64,000 nucleotides of DNA. It comes from Nereocystis luetkeana. Lineage: Eukaryota > Sar > Phaeophyceae > Laminariales > Laminariaceae. Positions 43,761-55,265 of the stretch are shown piece after piece. The DNA lies in contig JARUPZ010000020.1 in the NCBI GenBank assembly GCA_031213475.1, forward strand, positions 62,001 through 126,000. Direction: 5' to 3'. The translations under genes and the position numbers were made by a program. The first letter of the stretch is position 1. The number at the start of each line of letters is the position of its first letter. Under the pieces are notes generated by a model that was not told the origin of the DNA, ran no database searches, and saw nothing but the letters and a program-made list of their open reading frames with translations.

Positions 43761-44764
43761 TATTCATTGGGAGGCGATTTTGAGTTTTGCTCAAGTCAGT
43801 TTTCGGGTGAGATATGGAGCTCCTCAGGTGAGGAGCCTCGGAAAATTCAGGGTGAACCTCTATCGTAGAACGCCTCGAAAACATTATTGATGTAGGAAAA
43901 TGACCAAAGTGACGTTTTAAATCTGACTAATCAGTAGTCTTGGGCTGAATAATAAAGTGGATCGTTGGTTGGCAAACGGAGAAAATTACGATTCACCTCA
44001 GCTCCTCACGCTTGTATGTCTCAATACTTTGATGATAGCTCAACCAAAATAGGATTATTACCGCAAACACCACGTACTACCTGATGACTCCAAGATGCTT
44101 TTCGAATCGTTATTTCATGACGAACTATTATTCGTTTCCCCGATTTTTTCCAGATTTTGTGTTTTACCTGGTATATTTTTAGTTCCCATTCGCACCATAC
44201 TGCATCCCCCACCTCGAAAAAACCACAAACATAAAACCCGCGCTACATAGTCAATTCCAATTGCACCTTCCTATGACAGCTATACCTACGCTTATAGCCC
44301 ACCGCTTCTACTCTTCTTTTTTGCGTAATGGCTTCAGCCCTACTGGCGGCGGCGTCGGCCCCGGCTTCCTCTTTCCCGTCGCAGATACATTGATTACTAC
44401 ATAAAACATGTTGGATGGCCGTTGCTGAAGTAATACCTACAGCAGTACCGTTTACCGTATAGTACCAGGTATACTATTACTATATACATGTGGTACTACT
44501 ACCAGGTACTGTATACCATCAGGTAGATAACATAGTCCATCACAAAAGGGTTATCATTGTTGTATTAATCGGTTTTGGATTAAGACATACACACATACTA
44601 TTTATAGTGGTATGTATGATGAGTATGGCGTCTTGATCCGATTTTGGAGCCTTAGTGCGTCTTAGGTTCGTCTTAACACGTCTTATTCGCCTGAGCACGT
44701 CTTGCATTCGTTTAAGACAAACGTGAGACATGCGAAGATGGATATCAGACGCGCTACGACGTAA

Positions 44765-44860
44765 AAAGTGCATGAGGGCTGGAGTCCCGTTTTGGGGACA
44801 AGCTACTTGGAATTTGGGTAGTTGGTCCTCAAAACGGGAATTCAGTTCTAAAAGGGTCAA
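44765..44860. mobile_element. piggyBac-like MITE, copy 4, degraded left end
   Basis: The core GTCCCGTTTTGGGGACAAGC and the right end TTCTAAAAGGGTCAA match the family. The left terminus has diverged beyond recognition (GTGCATGAGGGCTGGA in place of TTAACCCCTTTAGAACCGCA). This is an old copy. Confidence 0.65.
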
Positions 44861-45662
44861 GACGAACGAAGTACGCACGTAATGCTCAAAAAAAAAAAGT
44901 GATCACTGCATGCTGAGTCCGGTACCGAAAAGTTGGAGGTAAAACTTGGGTACTCAGAGTCTTATCCGGGGTTCCTGACTCGCAAGAGGAGATATGTCAG
45001 GTTTAGTGAGGGATCATGTGGTGGAAATCGAGTTGGTAAGCCTTAAATTCGTGTAGCGTTTGTGACGCAACATTTTTAGTCTAAATTTCGTACATTTCCC
45101 TACAGCGGGTTGTTGGGGTTGTAGACGTATCGAAGAATTTCCGATCCGGGGATGGGGCCTTATCATCCCCGGGTGCGGCAGGACCTCGACCATGAGCCCA
45201 TATGAGGGCCAGATCCAAATCTGAAATCAGGCAGACTGACAGACAGTGGTCGAATGGAAAGAGACTTTGGTACTGCTTGTAGTCTCGCTGGCGCTTGAGA
45301 CTGAAGGGGACGGCCGTCAGAGTGATGTATTTGGTTCAGAAAGACGTAGGCAGCAGTGGTCAGGATCAAGGAGAAGAAACAAAAGTAGAAAACGGTTTTT
45401 ATTTCCCTCAGCCAGGTGGAAAGCAAAGCAGAACGGAACACTGGAAGGACGGGGCTGGTGTAGCCAACCCGTTTTATCTACAGTAGTAGCAGTACGTTAC
45501 TGTTCAATAACCCACTCGCACGTACATGACATCCAATTGTCGGCCCCTTACTCCTGCTCATCAATCGCTGTTCGCCTAATGTGTCGATCTACCCGCGTGC
45601 TCCTCATCTCTCGTACCTACTCTGCGGAGCCTGGCCCTACTGCACTGGGTTCCTGCGACTAC

Positions 45663-45663
45663 T

Positions 45664-45711
<48 letters not shown>
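45663..45711. repeat. (ACA)n trinucleotide microsatellite
   Basis: Sixteen uninterrupted ACA/CAA units, read as polyAsn or polyGln in the plus-strand frames. No gene context. Confidence 0.95.
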
Positions 45712-47776
45712 GTCAGTATGGCCCCGACAACAAAAAACACAAAATCTGAGCAAGCCTGAGATTCTTATCGTAACGCCATCCGTAAACATAATAGCCTTGA
45801 GCATAGATCTGAGATAGGCTATTGTATACCTGGTACCTGGTAGGATTTAGCGTAGGGTTCGCCACTGATGAGCCGTTTTTCTTGACCCAATTTTCTTGCT
45901 GCTGCACGTGGTGTTTTCAAAAAAGTGAGCTTTTTGTTCGTACGTACCAGGGTATTAATACCAGGTACACAATAATAGGCTCTTTCTTATTCGTAGGCCT
46001 GTGCTACTACTGCTGTTGTTGTCTTCACATTAAGTCGCCCTTTCTACCCAGCTTCATCAGTACACCCAGCTGTGTCCGTCCTGATTCCCTATCCTAGAGA
46101 GATACTTCTGATTCTGTGGTCACAGACTGTGAGACAGAGGAAGACCAGAAATAAAACTAAATCGCAAATTCAAGTGTCAAGCTATATAGTGAAGTGTCAG
46201 CGTACCGGGTACGAGAACACAACAACACAAGCAAGCAAGATCGGAAAAATAAAAGCAAAAAGACAATAAAACCAAAAAAAGAAAAAATCTGAAATGAAAA
46301 AAGAAGAAAAACCCCCCAGAAAACTACTGCTGTACTCCCTAATTATCGACTTCTCGGTCCGCTCGCACTATTCTTTACCACCCTGAGAAGGCGCCAAGCT
46401 TTTCTGCCTCTACATTTGTTAGTCTATCGGGCAGCCGTCCGTGCACTTACGTACTCGTGCGTCAACTTCTCTTACCGCATTGGCCCACATGTCAGTCTCT
46501 TCCAGTGTTGCATATTATCGGTCAGAAAAACTGAGTACGTAAGAGAAAGCTTCAAAGGGAAACAGGGGTTGGTTGGAAACCCCTGTATTTACTCCGCAGT
46601 TGCATCCCACAAGGACATCGACATCACGGAAGAAGCTCCGTACGTCGCGGCGGGAGAGCAACCAGGCCAGCACTTACAGAAGGTGTGTCGAATAGCTAAT
46701 GAGGAGTGTTGTGATTATTGGGTTCTGCGCAAGATGGCATGGTGGGAGACGCTACCCCCAAGTTTGCGCGTGCGTACCACTGCTGTACGCCCGCACCAAC
46801 GAGACAAATCTTCTTGGTGAGATAGCCACTTTGGTCGTCTCGATGTTCCAGTGAATCGACAGCGATGAACACAGCGTAGAACCAAGTGCATTTCCAATCC
46901 AATGCAGGTTTGAGATGATTCCATGCTCAGCATGACTCGAGTAAAATTCAAATATGTTGTGCTGCTGCATACCTTCTGCCGGTTACAGTATCATGTGTCG
47001 TGCAGTTGTTACGTGGCGGTGTGTACTCGTACGGTAAGACGGTCACAGGATACGAGATCCAACGGCCACGTACCCCCCCACAACTAAAGGGCGGAAAATA
47101 TTTGTACCCGCATCAGGAGCAATAGCAGCAGCACTATTAATAGAAAGAAGTTTCACAGCAATTTTACATTCAACTGATCGTGCATTAAGCCAAGACATGC
47201 ATACCATGGGCCGACACGCCACGTTCGTGGTACTACTGTACCTCCCAGAGTGTGCCAGCAGGATCTTCTGCTCTGTGTCGAGTGCCTATGGATTAAGGTG
47301 GAGCTGCAAGACGTGCGTTTTGTATGAAATACAGCCCAGACGTGTTGCTACCAATGCTCAACAACTACGCGGTGTTCCGTGAAGAAGACAGATAACGCCG
47401 TGCATGATGTTCCTGACACCCCCTCCTCCGTGTGCCGTCTTCAAGCAGGCTGTATGATATTAAAATCTTGAGGTGGCGTGAAAGTTGACGCTGTCATGCG
47501 GTGCAGCGACAGACGCAAGCGTGGAGGGCGCGCGGGAGCGTGTGAAACGGCAGGTACGCGGCCACGCTTACGACCCTAGTGTGTCGGCTTGGGCGGCGGG
47601 CAGAGAATGGGAGACTCACGTCGATCACAATGCCTCTAGGCTGCCGGCTTTCATATACGTGTGCACCCTGTTAGATGCATCTACTCTATCAACACTTCCG
47701 TGCAGTCCAAAGACCCAGTAGGAAACACATAATTTATTGTAGGGGACACCATTAATAGCGTCATGCATGCTAGTGC

Positions 47777-50196
47777 GTGGCGGCCGAAAAGTACGTCCTC
47801 ACCGGGAGCCCCGGACGTGTTGCGCGTCTACTCGCTTACCTCACCTCAGGTTGCCCAGGTGGTACAAGGCGGCAAGTGTTGGCTCCAGTGGTTGGAAATC
47901 ACACCCTGCCATGTCCAGCAACACGGCGGAAGTCCTCCCCCGGTCTATCCGGCAGTGGACTAGGCACGCAGCGCCGGACGCCGAGTGCTGAGCTGGCGAC
48001 CGAGGCACCGTCGACTCCGCACACACCAAGCGCGAGAAGCGCGGGACCGGCAACGCGACCCCGCGACTCTGTGGAGGGCGCCCCAGTCACGAGAACTCCA
48101 GGAGTACCCGGAAAGCAAGCGGCGGTAGATTCTGGGCGAAGGCTCCGGTCTAGTGGAGGCGTGTCAAGGTCGAACCGTAAGAGGCGTAAGGGGAAGATCG
48201 TGTCAACGGAAGGGTTAATATGCAGGGCTTTTCGCAGGTCATGACCCGACCCGCAGGTCGGGTCAGGGGGGTTTCAAAATGTCGCGGGTCGGGTCGGGTC
48301 GGGTCTATTTTTTTCAAAATCTCGCGGGTCGGGTCGGGTTGGTTAATGTTTTTGGAAATCTCACGGGTCGGGTGGGGTCGGGTCGGGTCGGGTCAAAGAG
48401 TTTTGAAATCTCACGGGTCGGGTCAGGTCGGGTCAAGAGGTTTTGAAAACTCGCGGGTCGGGGCGGGTCAGGAGGTGCTCAAAATGTCACGGGTCGGTTC
48501 GGACCATGACCCGTGAGATATGGGTCATTCGCGGGTCAGGTCATCATGACCCGCGACTTTTTCCCGGCTTGACCCGCACGTCCGACCGGCGGGTCTGGCC
48601 CACGGATCAGTATTTTTGCTAACGTGTGCAGCTACCTGCCGGAAGGCCGCCTTTGTGACCCGCGGGTCTGGCCCGTGGGTCCGGCATTGTACAACAAAAA
48701 ACACTCGCCGTTCCCCGCCCAAAGGCTTCTCTCGTGCCGATACGTAGACCTCCGAGAGCATATCATAGCGTGTAAAATAATCAAATCAAATCTCGGGTCG
48801 GATGAAGCCGTACAGTAGTATATATATTGTGTTCATGTTAACGTCCATCCATTTCCACGAAAACAAAGCGGCCACACTCTCATGCAAGGTGCAACAATGA
48901 AGACAAGACATGACGGCAGTGTATGAACCCACGCGATAAACAATAAAACGAGTGCGTACACACGGAATACCTGCGATATGTAACCAAAGATGCAAGAAAG
49001 ACAAGACATGGAAAAATAAAGCAGCAGCAGCAGCAGCAGTAGCAGCAGCAAGCCCCGGATCTCGCGGATCGTGGCCCCCGCTGTCACATCCACCGCTTCA
49101 GTGCTTGCTGCTGGAGGCTGCACGGCTAGGTCGCTCGCCGGGGCGCCAGCAAGGGCATCGGGTCAGGGCTATAAGGTCGACCCAGGGGCCGGGAGGTATC
49201 CGCCCGGCAGAGTGCGGGTGTGCGCCTTTCCCCATGTCATCATATTTCTGATCGTCATGGTCTTTTTTGAAGCGGACACCCAGCACCACACAATGCTCAT
49301 AAAACAATAAAAAAATAAAAAACCGAACTCAAACCTACGACATTTTCGGAAAAGATAAGAGACCAAGGACCATCCAACCGACCAACGTACCAATGTTTAG
49401 GTCTTTGGATGCGTGAGCTTTCGTCGTTGACCCGTGAGATATGTCATGGGTCCAGCTGACCCGACCCGCATGAAACCCGTGTCTCACGGGTCAATCGGAA
49501 GGTGGCGAGTCGGATCGGGTCGGGTCAGGAAGTGTTGAAAACCTCGCGGGTCGGGTCGGGTCGGGTCAAAGGGTTTTGAAATATCACGGGTCGGGTCCGG
49601 TCAGGTCGAGAGGTTTTGAAATCTCGCGGGTCGGGTGGGGTCGGGTCAAGAGGATTTCAAAATCTCGCGGGTCGGGTCAGGTCAGGTCAACACACCTCAA
49701 ACTATTCGCGGGTCGGGTCGGGTCAGCTGACCCGACCCGACCCGACCCGACCCGTGAGGTTTGACCTGACTCGCGAAAAGCCCTGCTAAATTGTTTATCG
49801 GAGAGGCTGGACATCGAGGAATACTGCGAGCAACCGCGGATAGCACGCGACGAGAAGTTGGTTTGCCGAGCTCAAGAGATCACGGACGATCAAAAGAGGA
49901 AGGAGGCGCATGCTACATGCGAAAGCGCAAGACAAGGGAACACGAGGGGGCTCTGAACAGCACCTCCGCCCCGATGTCATGGAACCACCACAGCTGCCGG
50001 CGCTGGAAAGAGAGCAGAAGAGGGTTAAGGATGTCGTGGCTAGTGGGGGCATTGTGGACTGGAGGGAGGCAGGCGAGTGGTTGCGGCAAGCGCGAGAGGA
50101 GGACGGCGAAGTAGGCCTTGGCGATCACTACACAAGGGTATCGATACGTAAATTGTTCGACCGGGTTTCAAAGACGCCCGTTGCGGCGCAAGAGTG
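47777..50196 (+). pseudogene. N-terminal segment of the CXC-transposon-like gene, split by a TIR element
   Basis: The frame from 47777 is Ser/Thr/Pro/Arg-rich and ends in a basic cluster (SNRKRRKGKIVSTEGL) where the element at 48222-49786 begins. Joining the flanks across that element restores ACGGAAGGGTTAAATTGTTT, which reads STEGLNCLSERLDIEEYCE. A frameshift near 49915 leads into REQKRVKDVVASGGI and DWREAGEWLRQAREEDGEVG, ending at a GTGAGT donor at 50197. The pre-insertion frame is therefore recoverable, which dates the insertion after the gene was coding. Confidence 0.5.
48222..49786. mobile_element. Copy C of the GGGTC-satellite TIR element, complete
   Basis: Terminal inverted repeats GCAGGGCTTTTCGC at 48222-48235 and GCGAAAAGCCCTGC at 49773-49786. 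Inward on both sides are arrays of GGGTC units (48240-48620, 49430-49765) spaced by TTTTGAAATCTCACGGGTC-type linkers. The centre (about 48625-49420) is unique, with a GCA microsatellite at 49020-49050. The flanks TTAA-TAT and TAAATTG suggest a TAA duplication. Removing the element rejoins an open frame. There is no transposase. The superfamily is not assigned; a 3-bp TAA duplication would be compatible with PIF/Harbinger. Confidence 0.85.
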
Positions 50197-50268
50197 GTGA
50201 GTGGGAGAAAAGGGCTCCACGCCGGCGGGAATGGTTGCGATGTGTGTCTCCTCCTCTTTCCGACAGTC

Positions 50269-51000
50269 GCTTCAGGCCAGCTTGCGGTCGACTTGTAACC
50301 ACGACGGAACAGGTGGATGGGCGTGAGAGAAAGGATGGCTCGACGGTAGGGTGGAGAAGACGGCGACGATCGAGAGTCGGGTGAGGGTCCCGGGGGGGCG
50401 ACTCCCCTGGGGGCGAACGGCGTGACCGGCGACTTGCATGCGGGGGACGGCATCAGCGAAATCGAGGGAGGCGTTTTACCAGTGTGCGTAGCGGACCATG
50501 ACAAGGATGGTCTGGTGCCGATATCCGAAATCCAGGCCGAAGACATCACACACGCGAAGAAAACGAGGCTGTTAGGGATCCGTAGGCTCTCCGTGCTGGC
50601 CTCTAATGTTGTGAAGGCCGTATTGCCAGGTAGGTACGTGGCCTCGCAAAACCTGAAAGGTGCATAGTGGGCGAAATCGAAGGGAACAACCGGGGCCGTG
50701 CTCGACCGCGGGGCTGAACTCGGGCTGTGGGTCACCTCGTCGCAGCTCCAACATCGTGACGACTACTTTGCGACGGTCGTGGCTGGCGAGGACATCCTTC
50801 CGAAGGACGCGTCGTGCGCCGCGTTCGCTTTAGACAAATGTGATTTCGAGCCAGCAATGAACGTGACCGGGGGGCAGCGGCACCTCTCGTGCATTGCGGC
50901 CATTGCCGTGACCATGGGACCGGGATCACCTCCGCTCGGTGCGTCGAGGTCGTTGAGGCCGGTACAAGACCTGAAGCTCGAGGACATAACGGAGGGCTAA
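50269..51000 (+). pseudogene. Middle segments of the CXC-transposon-like gene
   Basis: After a CTCTTCCGACAG acceptor, 50269-50374 joins in phase as CRFRPACGRLVTTTEQVDGR and ends at a GTGAGG donor. Then 50405-50629 encodes GDLHAGDGISEIEGGVLPV and VADHDKDGLVPISEIQAED, up to a GTAGGT donor. 50739-51000 encodes QHRDDYFATVVAGEDILPK and FALDKCDFEPAMNVTGGQRH, LSCIAAIAV. The borders are tentative. The last part resembles the DN-x-D/QxH region of DUF6589-like proteins (inference). Confidence 0.4.
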
Positions 51001-51152
51001 TCTCGTGAGAAGGGTGACGATCGTTCCCAGGTGTTCGTGAGACGTCTCCACGCTGCTGTCATCGTGAGTGCTGATTTGCGGTCGACAGAGGCTGGGCCGG
51101 CCACGTGTATGGAGGTTGAACTCCGGGAGGTGAGATCGCCGTAGACGCGTAC

Positions 51153-51947
51153 TAAGGGCCGGTCTTAACGAGGGCAAAATAAACAAAAAAAACGAAATGA
51201 AAAAACGAAAAACAGACTAAAAGAGCACGTGAGTGTCATTGGTCAAATTAAAAAAAAATCGAAGTAGAGATCCCGATACCTCCGTTTTCACATTTCGTTT
51301 TTTTAAGTCCCATAGGATTTAAAAAAAACGAAATGGGTGCCAAATAAACGAAATATGGGATACCCAGGGTCGAAGGGGAACATAGGAGGAGCTCGAAGCG
51401 TTGGGATGAAGTTCCGATACAGTTCCTACGACCGGTTGGCAAGCGCACGATGGCCGAGGTAGTGCATGTGGCTGCCACGCGGCTTGTCCGCTGATGGCGC
51501 GAGCACATACGGGTAGGGAAGCACCATGGGGTGCCCTCGCAAGAAACCGGGGGATCAGGAAGTGGCTGTGGCGGTATGTTTTTCGACATGAGTCCCACTC
51601 AACATTCAAACGTCTGCCATCGAACAGCGATGACCGATACACAAGTTCTAGAGCACACCGTAGGGAGCGGGTTGGACCACGAGAACCGCCTGCTGTGGAG
51701 GGTGCCTCACGTGTGCGAGTTGTGTCTATCCACCTTCGCTGTCGAGCGCTATCGCCGGGAATCACGTGCTGTGGCGGCTGAGTCATTCCGAAAAATTGCA
51801 TCGCGTAACAATTCGACTCGGTTTCTTTTTAATGTTTTGTTTTTTTTCGTTTTTGTTTTCTCGTTAGGACTCAACCTGCTGTTTTTTGGCGAAAAACGAA
51901 AGTCTGTTCGTTTTATTTCGTTTTTTTTCGTTTTTTTCCGGCCCTAA
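51153..51947 (+). mobile_element. TIR element with TAAGGGCCGGTC ends, copy 2
   Basis: Left end TAAGGGCCGGTCTTAACG and right end CGTTTTTTTCCGGCCCTAA. The subterminal regions are A-rich (AACGAAATGAAAAAACG) and T-rich (TTTCGTTTTTTTTCG). The inner region is shared with the copy at 8658-9305. It lies in the middle of the CXC-transposon-like gene debris, so it inserted into or beside that element. The open frame at 51531 is only a passenger of this sequence. Confidence 0.85.
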
Positions 51948-52976
51948 GAAACGGGCGCACCTGCAATACCCTAGCCCTAACCTCGGTTGAGGAGCTTTCC
52001 GTCCCATTCAAAAACTGGCTTTATGGATGAATGTACACTCAACCGGATGGGCACTATCCATGGCGTGGGTCTATAGGGAGCAATTGTGTAGTAACAAATC
52101 AAGTATAGAAGTTCGACAGTTGAGAGACCCCGTCAGATACGAATGTTCTGTGATATGGAAATGCCTGCGCATCTTCCTTAAGTTTGTGATTAATGCTCAG
52201 TAGCACTGTTCTATGTACTTCATGTGTAGAAGCATGTGTGATCGGTATGATTAGTGCCGGTTGGCATGTAACGTATGCGGAGGAATAAGTGTTAGCACTC
52301 GTCGAACAGCCGATGTTGACGAGTGCGTGAGTCCCACTCTTTGTAATCTCCCTGGCTCTTCTAGGTACCGTAGCTACCCTTGCCAACTCCTGGGCACTGC
52401 CATCGTCCTCCCTGGGCAACCACCAGCCTTTCTGTTCTATCTGTCTGTGTTGGCCGTAAGCGCCGCGTTTACAACATTGAAGCATCGTCTTCTGCACTAA
52501 AGTACTGCCGCACTTCTGCTGCTACCAGCTCCCCGAGCTACAACATCGGCTAAGGTCGGTGGGCGTCAACCTCTGCCACATATCTGCCTGGGAACACATC
52601 ACAATTTCCCTAATATTCTGCCTAAACAGTGCAACCCCCATAGTATAACGCGCCTGTATCACATTTGGTGTGCTCTTCGTAAGCACATTGTGCTCTTCGT
52701 AAGCGCATTAGGTATTTCGCTTTTTGTAGATGTTGTGCTTGTAACATCGCGTCACAATGAAAACACCAAATGTCACATATTCCCGAGCGTATATATGCCA
52801 ACCCGAACGGGTTTGCGGTTTAGTTTTTTTGCATGCAACGTAGTCGTGTTGGGACGCATTTACGTGGCCCTCCTACTCCCCTCCTATACTGACGGTCACG
52901 ACGCAGAGTTTTCGGCTGGCGGAAAAAGTGGAACAGACCACGAGGTACGCGTTTATCCAACTAGGGTCTACAAAAA
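51948..52976. other. Sequence between transposon-like gene segments, no domain recognised
   Basis: Carries CCCTAGCCCTAACC at about 51971, a 21-bp tandem duplication (GTGCTCTTCGTAAGCnCATT) at 52670-52712, and open frames under 135 codons. It may include an intron or spacer of the CXC-transposon-like gene. Confidence 0.35.
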
Positions 52977-53349
52977 TGTGGAGCGACAACAAGGCGACCG
53001 TTGACCGACTGCTTCGCGTGTGGTGCGGTACGCTGGCCGGGAAGGCGGGGGCGCTGCTCGCCGTCGCTGGCGACGAGGAGACCTACCGTTTCCTTCATAA
53101 TCTGTAGACTCAGGAGCCCGATGGATACCACCAGATTCGCAGGTATCCGGGTGACTGGCACTTGCTTTATACCACATGGCAAATGCACTCCTGGTGCGCT
53201 ACTGGGGTGCAAGCCTCGAATTTGTGGCGCTGTCATTGGGCACAGACGACAAGACGTCCGGCGAGGGAAACCATTATCGTCCGGCGCACCACCACCTCAC
53301 CGTCACGTTCAAAGCTATTTGGGCGATATGCCAGGAGGAATAATTTAAG
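52977..53349 (+). pseudogene. GDWH-motif segment of the CXC-transposon-like gene, frameshifted
   Basis: Reading from 52977: MWSDNKATVDRLLRVWCGTL, then DEETYRFLHNL, a TAG stop at about 53107, TQEPDGYHQIRRYPGDWHLL, then a one-base frameshift near 53180 into LLVRYWGASLEFVALSLGTD and HHHLTVTFKAIWAICQEE followed by TAA. The order PGDWH, a tyrosine-tryptophan-glycine helix and a final F.A.WA helix is typical of the transposon-associated family I suspect. With one stop and one frameshift, it cannot be active as it stands. Confidence 0.5.
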
Positions 53350-53376
53350 CAGGGTCCGGCAACGACGGAGAGCACG

Positions 53377-54201
53377 GTGGACCGCGACAACCACAATGAG
53401 GGTATCTGTGGGTTGGTGCAGGGTCGGGCGAAAGTGCACAAGTGCTTCGCAATATGGTATTTTTTTCTTTTCCCCGACTACCCTGCATACATGGCGTTCA
53501 GGACCACCCTCTGCGCCGGAGACTTCCTGTTGAGGGTTAATGCTTCGCCGCATCGCACCCATCTTCTGCATCACAGGAAAAACCTCTACCACTTCCTCTG
53601 CGCACATCACTTGCAGGAGGTGGCACGATTTAGTCCTTCGGACCTAAAGGTAGCGGCGGAGCTCTTTTCCGTAGGCCTTAGATTTGATGCCCAAGAGCGA
53701 ATACGTTTGGACGAGAGGCAAAAGGTGGCGAATTGGTTGTTCAAAACAGTCACCAAGAAAATATCTTCGAGTGCACCACCAAAATTAGCGCCGGTGACTC
53801 AACCGCGCGAGGTAGCTCAATTCGATTTCGAGCAGAAGTTCGTTGTACAGCCGGATCCGGCTCGGGACGGGTGCCGGGAGCTGGTCCTCAAACTTGGCAC
53901 GGCTATCCAGACCGCGATCGAGTGCTTGCGTGGCAGCCCGGCATTCCCGGAAGCCGGAAAACTTTGTGTGCAGGCGTTGGGCGGCAGGCACGTTTCCGAG
54001 GCTATCGGAGAGGCGACTCTCCGCGGACGGGAAGACGCTATTATTGCGAAGTTCATGGAGGTCGTGGGTCATTACGTGTTGCACGACAAGAACAAGAAGG
54101 GGGCGGCAAGGATGAAAATAGCATTTGTTCGAAGCTGCGAACACAACGACGACGGCGACGAAGGCGAAAGGGAGGACATCCGCACTGGAATACTCCACTA
54201 G
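53377..54201 (+). pseudogene. Helical segment following the GDWH motif (275 codons open)
   Basis: This is the longest open frame of the region. It carries FRTTLCAGDFLLRVNA, NLYHFLCAHHLQEVARFSPS, ERIRLDERQKVANWLFKTV, a basic/acidic middle, and FMEVVGHYVLHDKNKKGAA. The start at 53377 is only the first ATG; the frame probably continues from the preceding segment. Near 53545-53570 another frame (RIAPIFCITG) fits better, suggesting a small indel pair. It overlaps a 54125-54355 frame with MHMLLYNLFESCDIITQEG. No enzyme motif was recognised. Confidence 0.4.
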
Positions 54202-54584
54202 CAATGCCACAGTTCATGGCCGGGAGATGCACATGTTGTTGTACAACTTGTTTGAATCATGCGATATCATCACGCAAGAGGGGCTGGAGGATACGGTAAG
54301 TGAAGTGGGCGCTTGTTTGCCGCACATACATGATGGCAAGCATGGTTGGGGGTGAGAAATAAACCGATCGTTTGTCGTTTGTGTAGTCCCGCTTTAATAA
54401 TATACTTTTCGCGGTAGTAAGCCTCAACCTTGCGCATCGTCGAACGACGAAGTCACCCGGAGAGTAAAACCGCTGGGGGGGCAGGGGAGGCGTTCTACGA
54501 TAGTGGTTCACCCTATATTTTCTGACGCTCCTCAATTAAAACGCTCTATAGCTCACCCGGAAACTGACTTCAGCAAACATCAAA

Positions 54585-54735
54585 GCGTATCCCAATGAAG
54601 ATTCCCATGGCCCAAGTGTACAAGAACGCCATTTTTCGGAACAATATTGGCATTCCGACGATTTTGGGCTAAGAAACCCCCGTCATTCAGAAATATTTGG
54701 CTGAAATGTGCTACCTCTATCGCAGAACGCGTCAG
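54585..54735. repeat. Inverted copy of the 43570 repeat
   Basis: Reads TCCCATGGCCCAAGTGTACA, GGCATTCCGACGATTTTGGG and AATGTGCTACCTCTATCGCA, the complement of the phrases at 43570-43760. It separates two coding segments of the decayed CXC-transposon-like region, so it probably inserted there. Confidence 0.7.
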
Positions 54736-55265
54736 GGATATGCCAACGAGCATCGAATCACTTTCATAGTAGTGGAAATTTATGCTGCCTAGCGGTGGTC
54801 CACGGAATCTTTGGTGGATTCCACGGTTGTAATCCAGTCGGAGCTGTTTCGTTTGTGACACTAGAGACATTAAGGTTAAACAACAAACTTTGCTACGCTT
54901 GAGCCATACCGCTAACAAACTCCACGTCTGTCTACTCCCTAGCGGCTTAATCAGCTTCCCGTAACCACCGTGAACCTTGACGCTCGGTTTGTGTGGCAGG
55001 GTTCAGGCATGCCAACACGTCGGCAGGCCCGACCCAGTCCGTGCGCGACGTCTGCTTGGACGCTATCGCTGACGACCTCCTTTGGGAACCCACCGCGCAT
55101 GTAGCGGGCGTGCCCGTGGAGATACATGGTGGCGGTAAGCAGTACGCGCTAGAGGGGGGTCGGCGGGGGCCATTAACAATTTCTCTCGCGAGCTGTACGC
55201 ACAAATGGCTTCGTAAGGAGGTGGTGTTGCTCGTTGCTTGCAACGATTGACACTACCTTGCAGAG

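Larger units (their letters stand above)
43761..47776. other. Intergenic sequence, no supported gene
   Basis: It contains piggyBac-like MITE copy 4 (44765-44860), an (ACA)n microsatellite at 45663-45711, TACCAGGTA palindromes near 44463, 44500, 45828 and 45961, and two phrases GTCTTAnnnCGTCTTA around 43300 and 44650. Open frames at 45246, 46416 and 47485 are under 170 codons, with no domain or splice support. Confidence 0.4.

Noticed and set aside
51531-51947. Plus-strand 138-codon frame
   Set aside because: It lies wholly inside the TIR element copy, and the homologous copy at 8658-9305 does not keep the frame.
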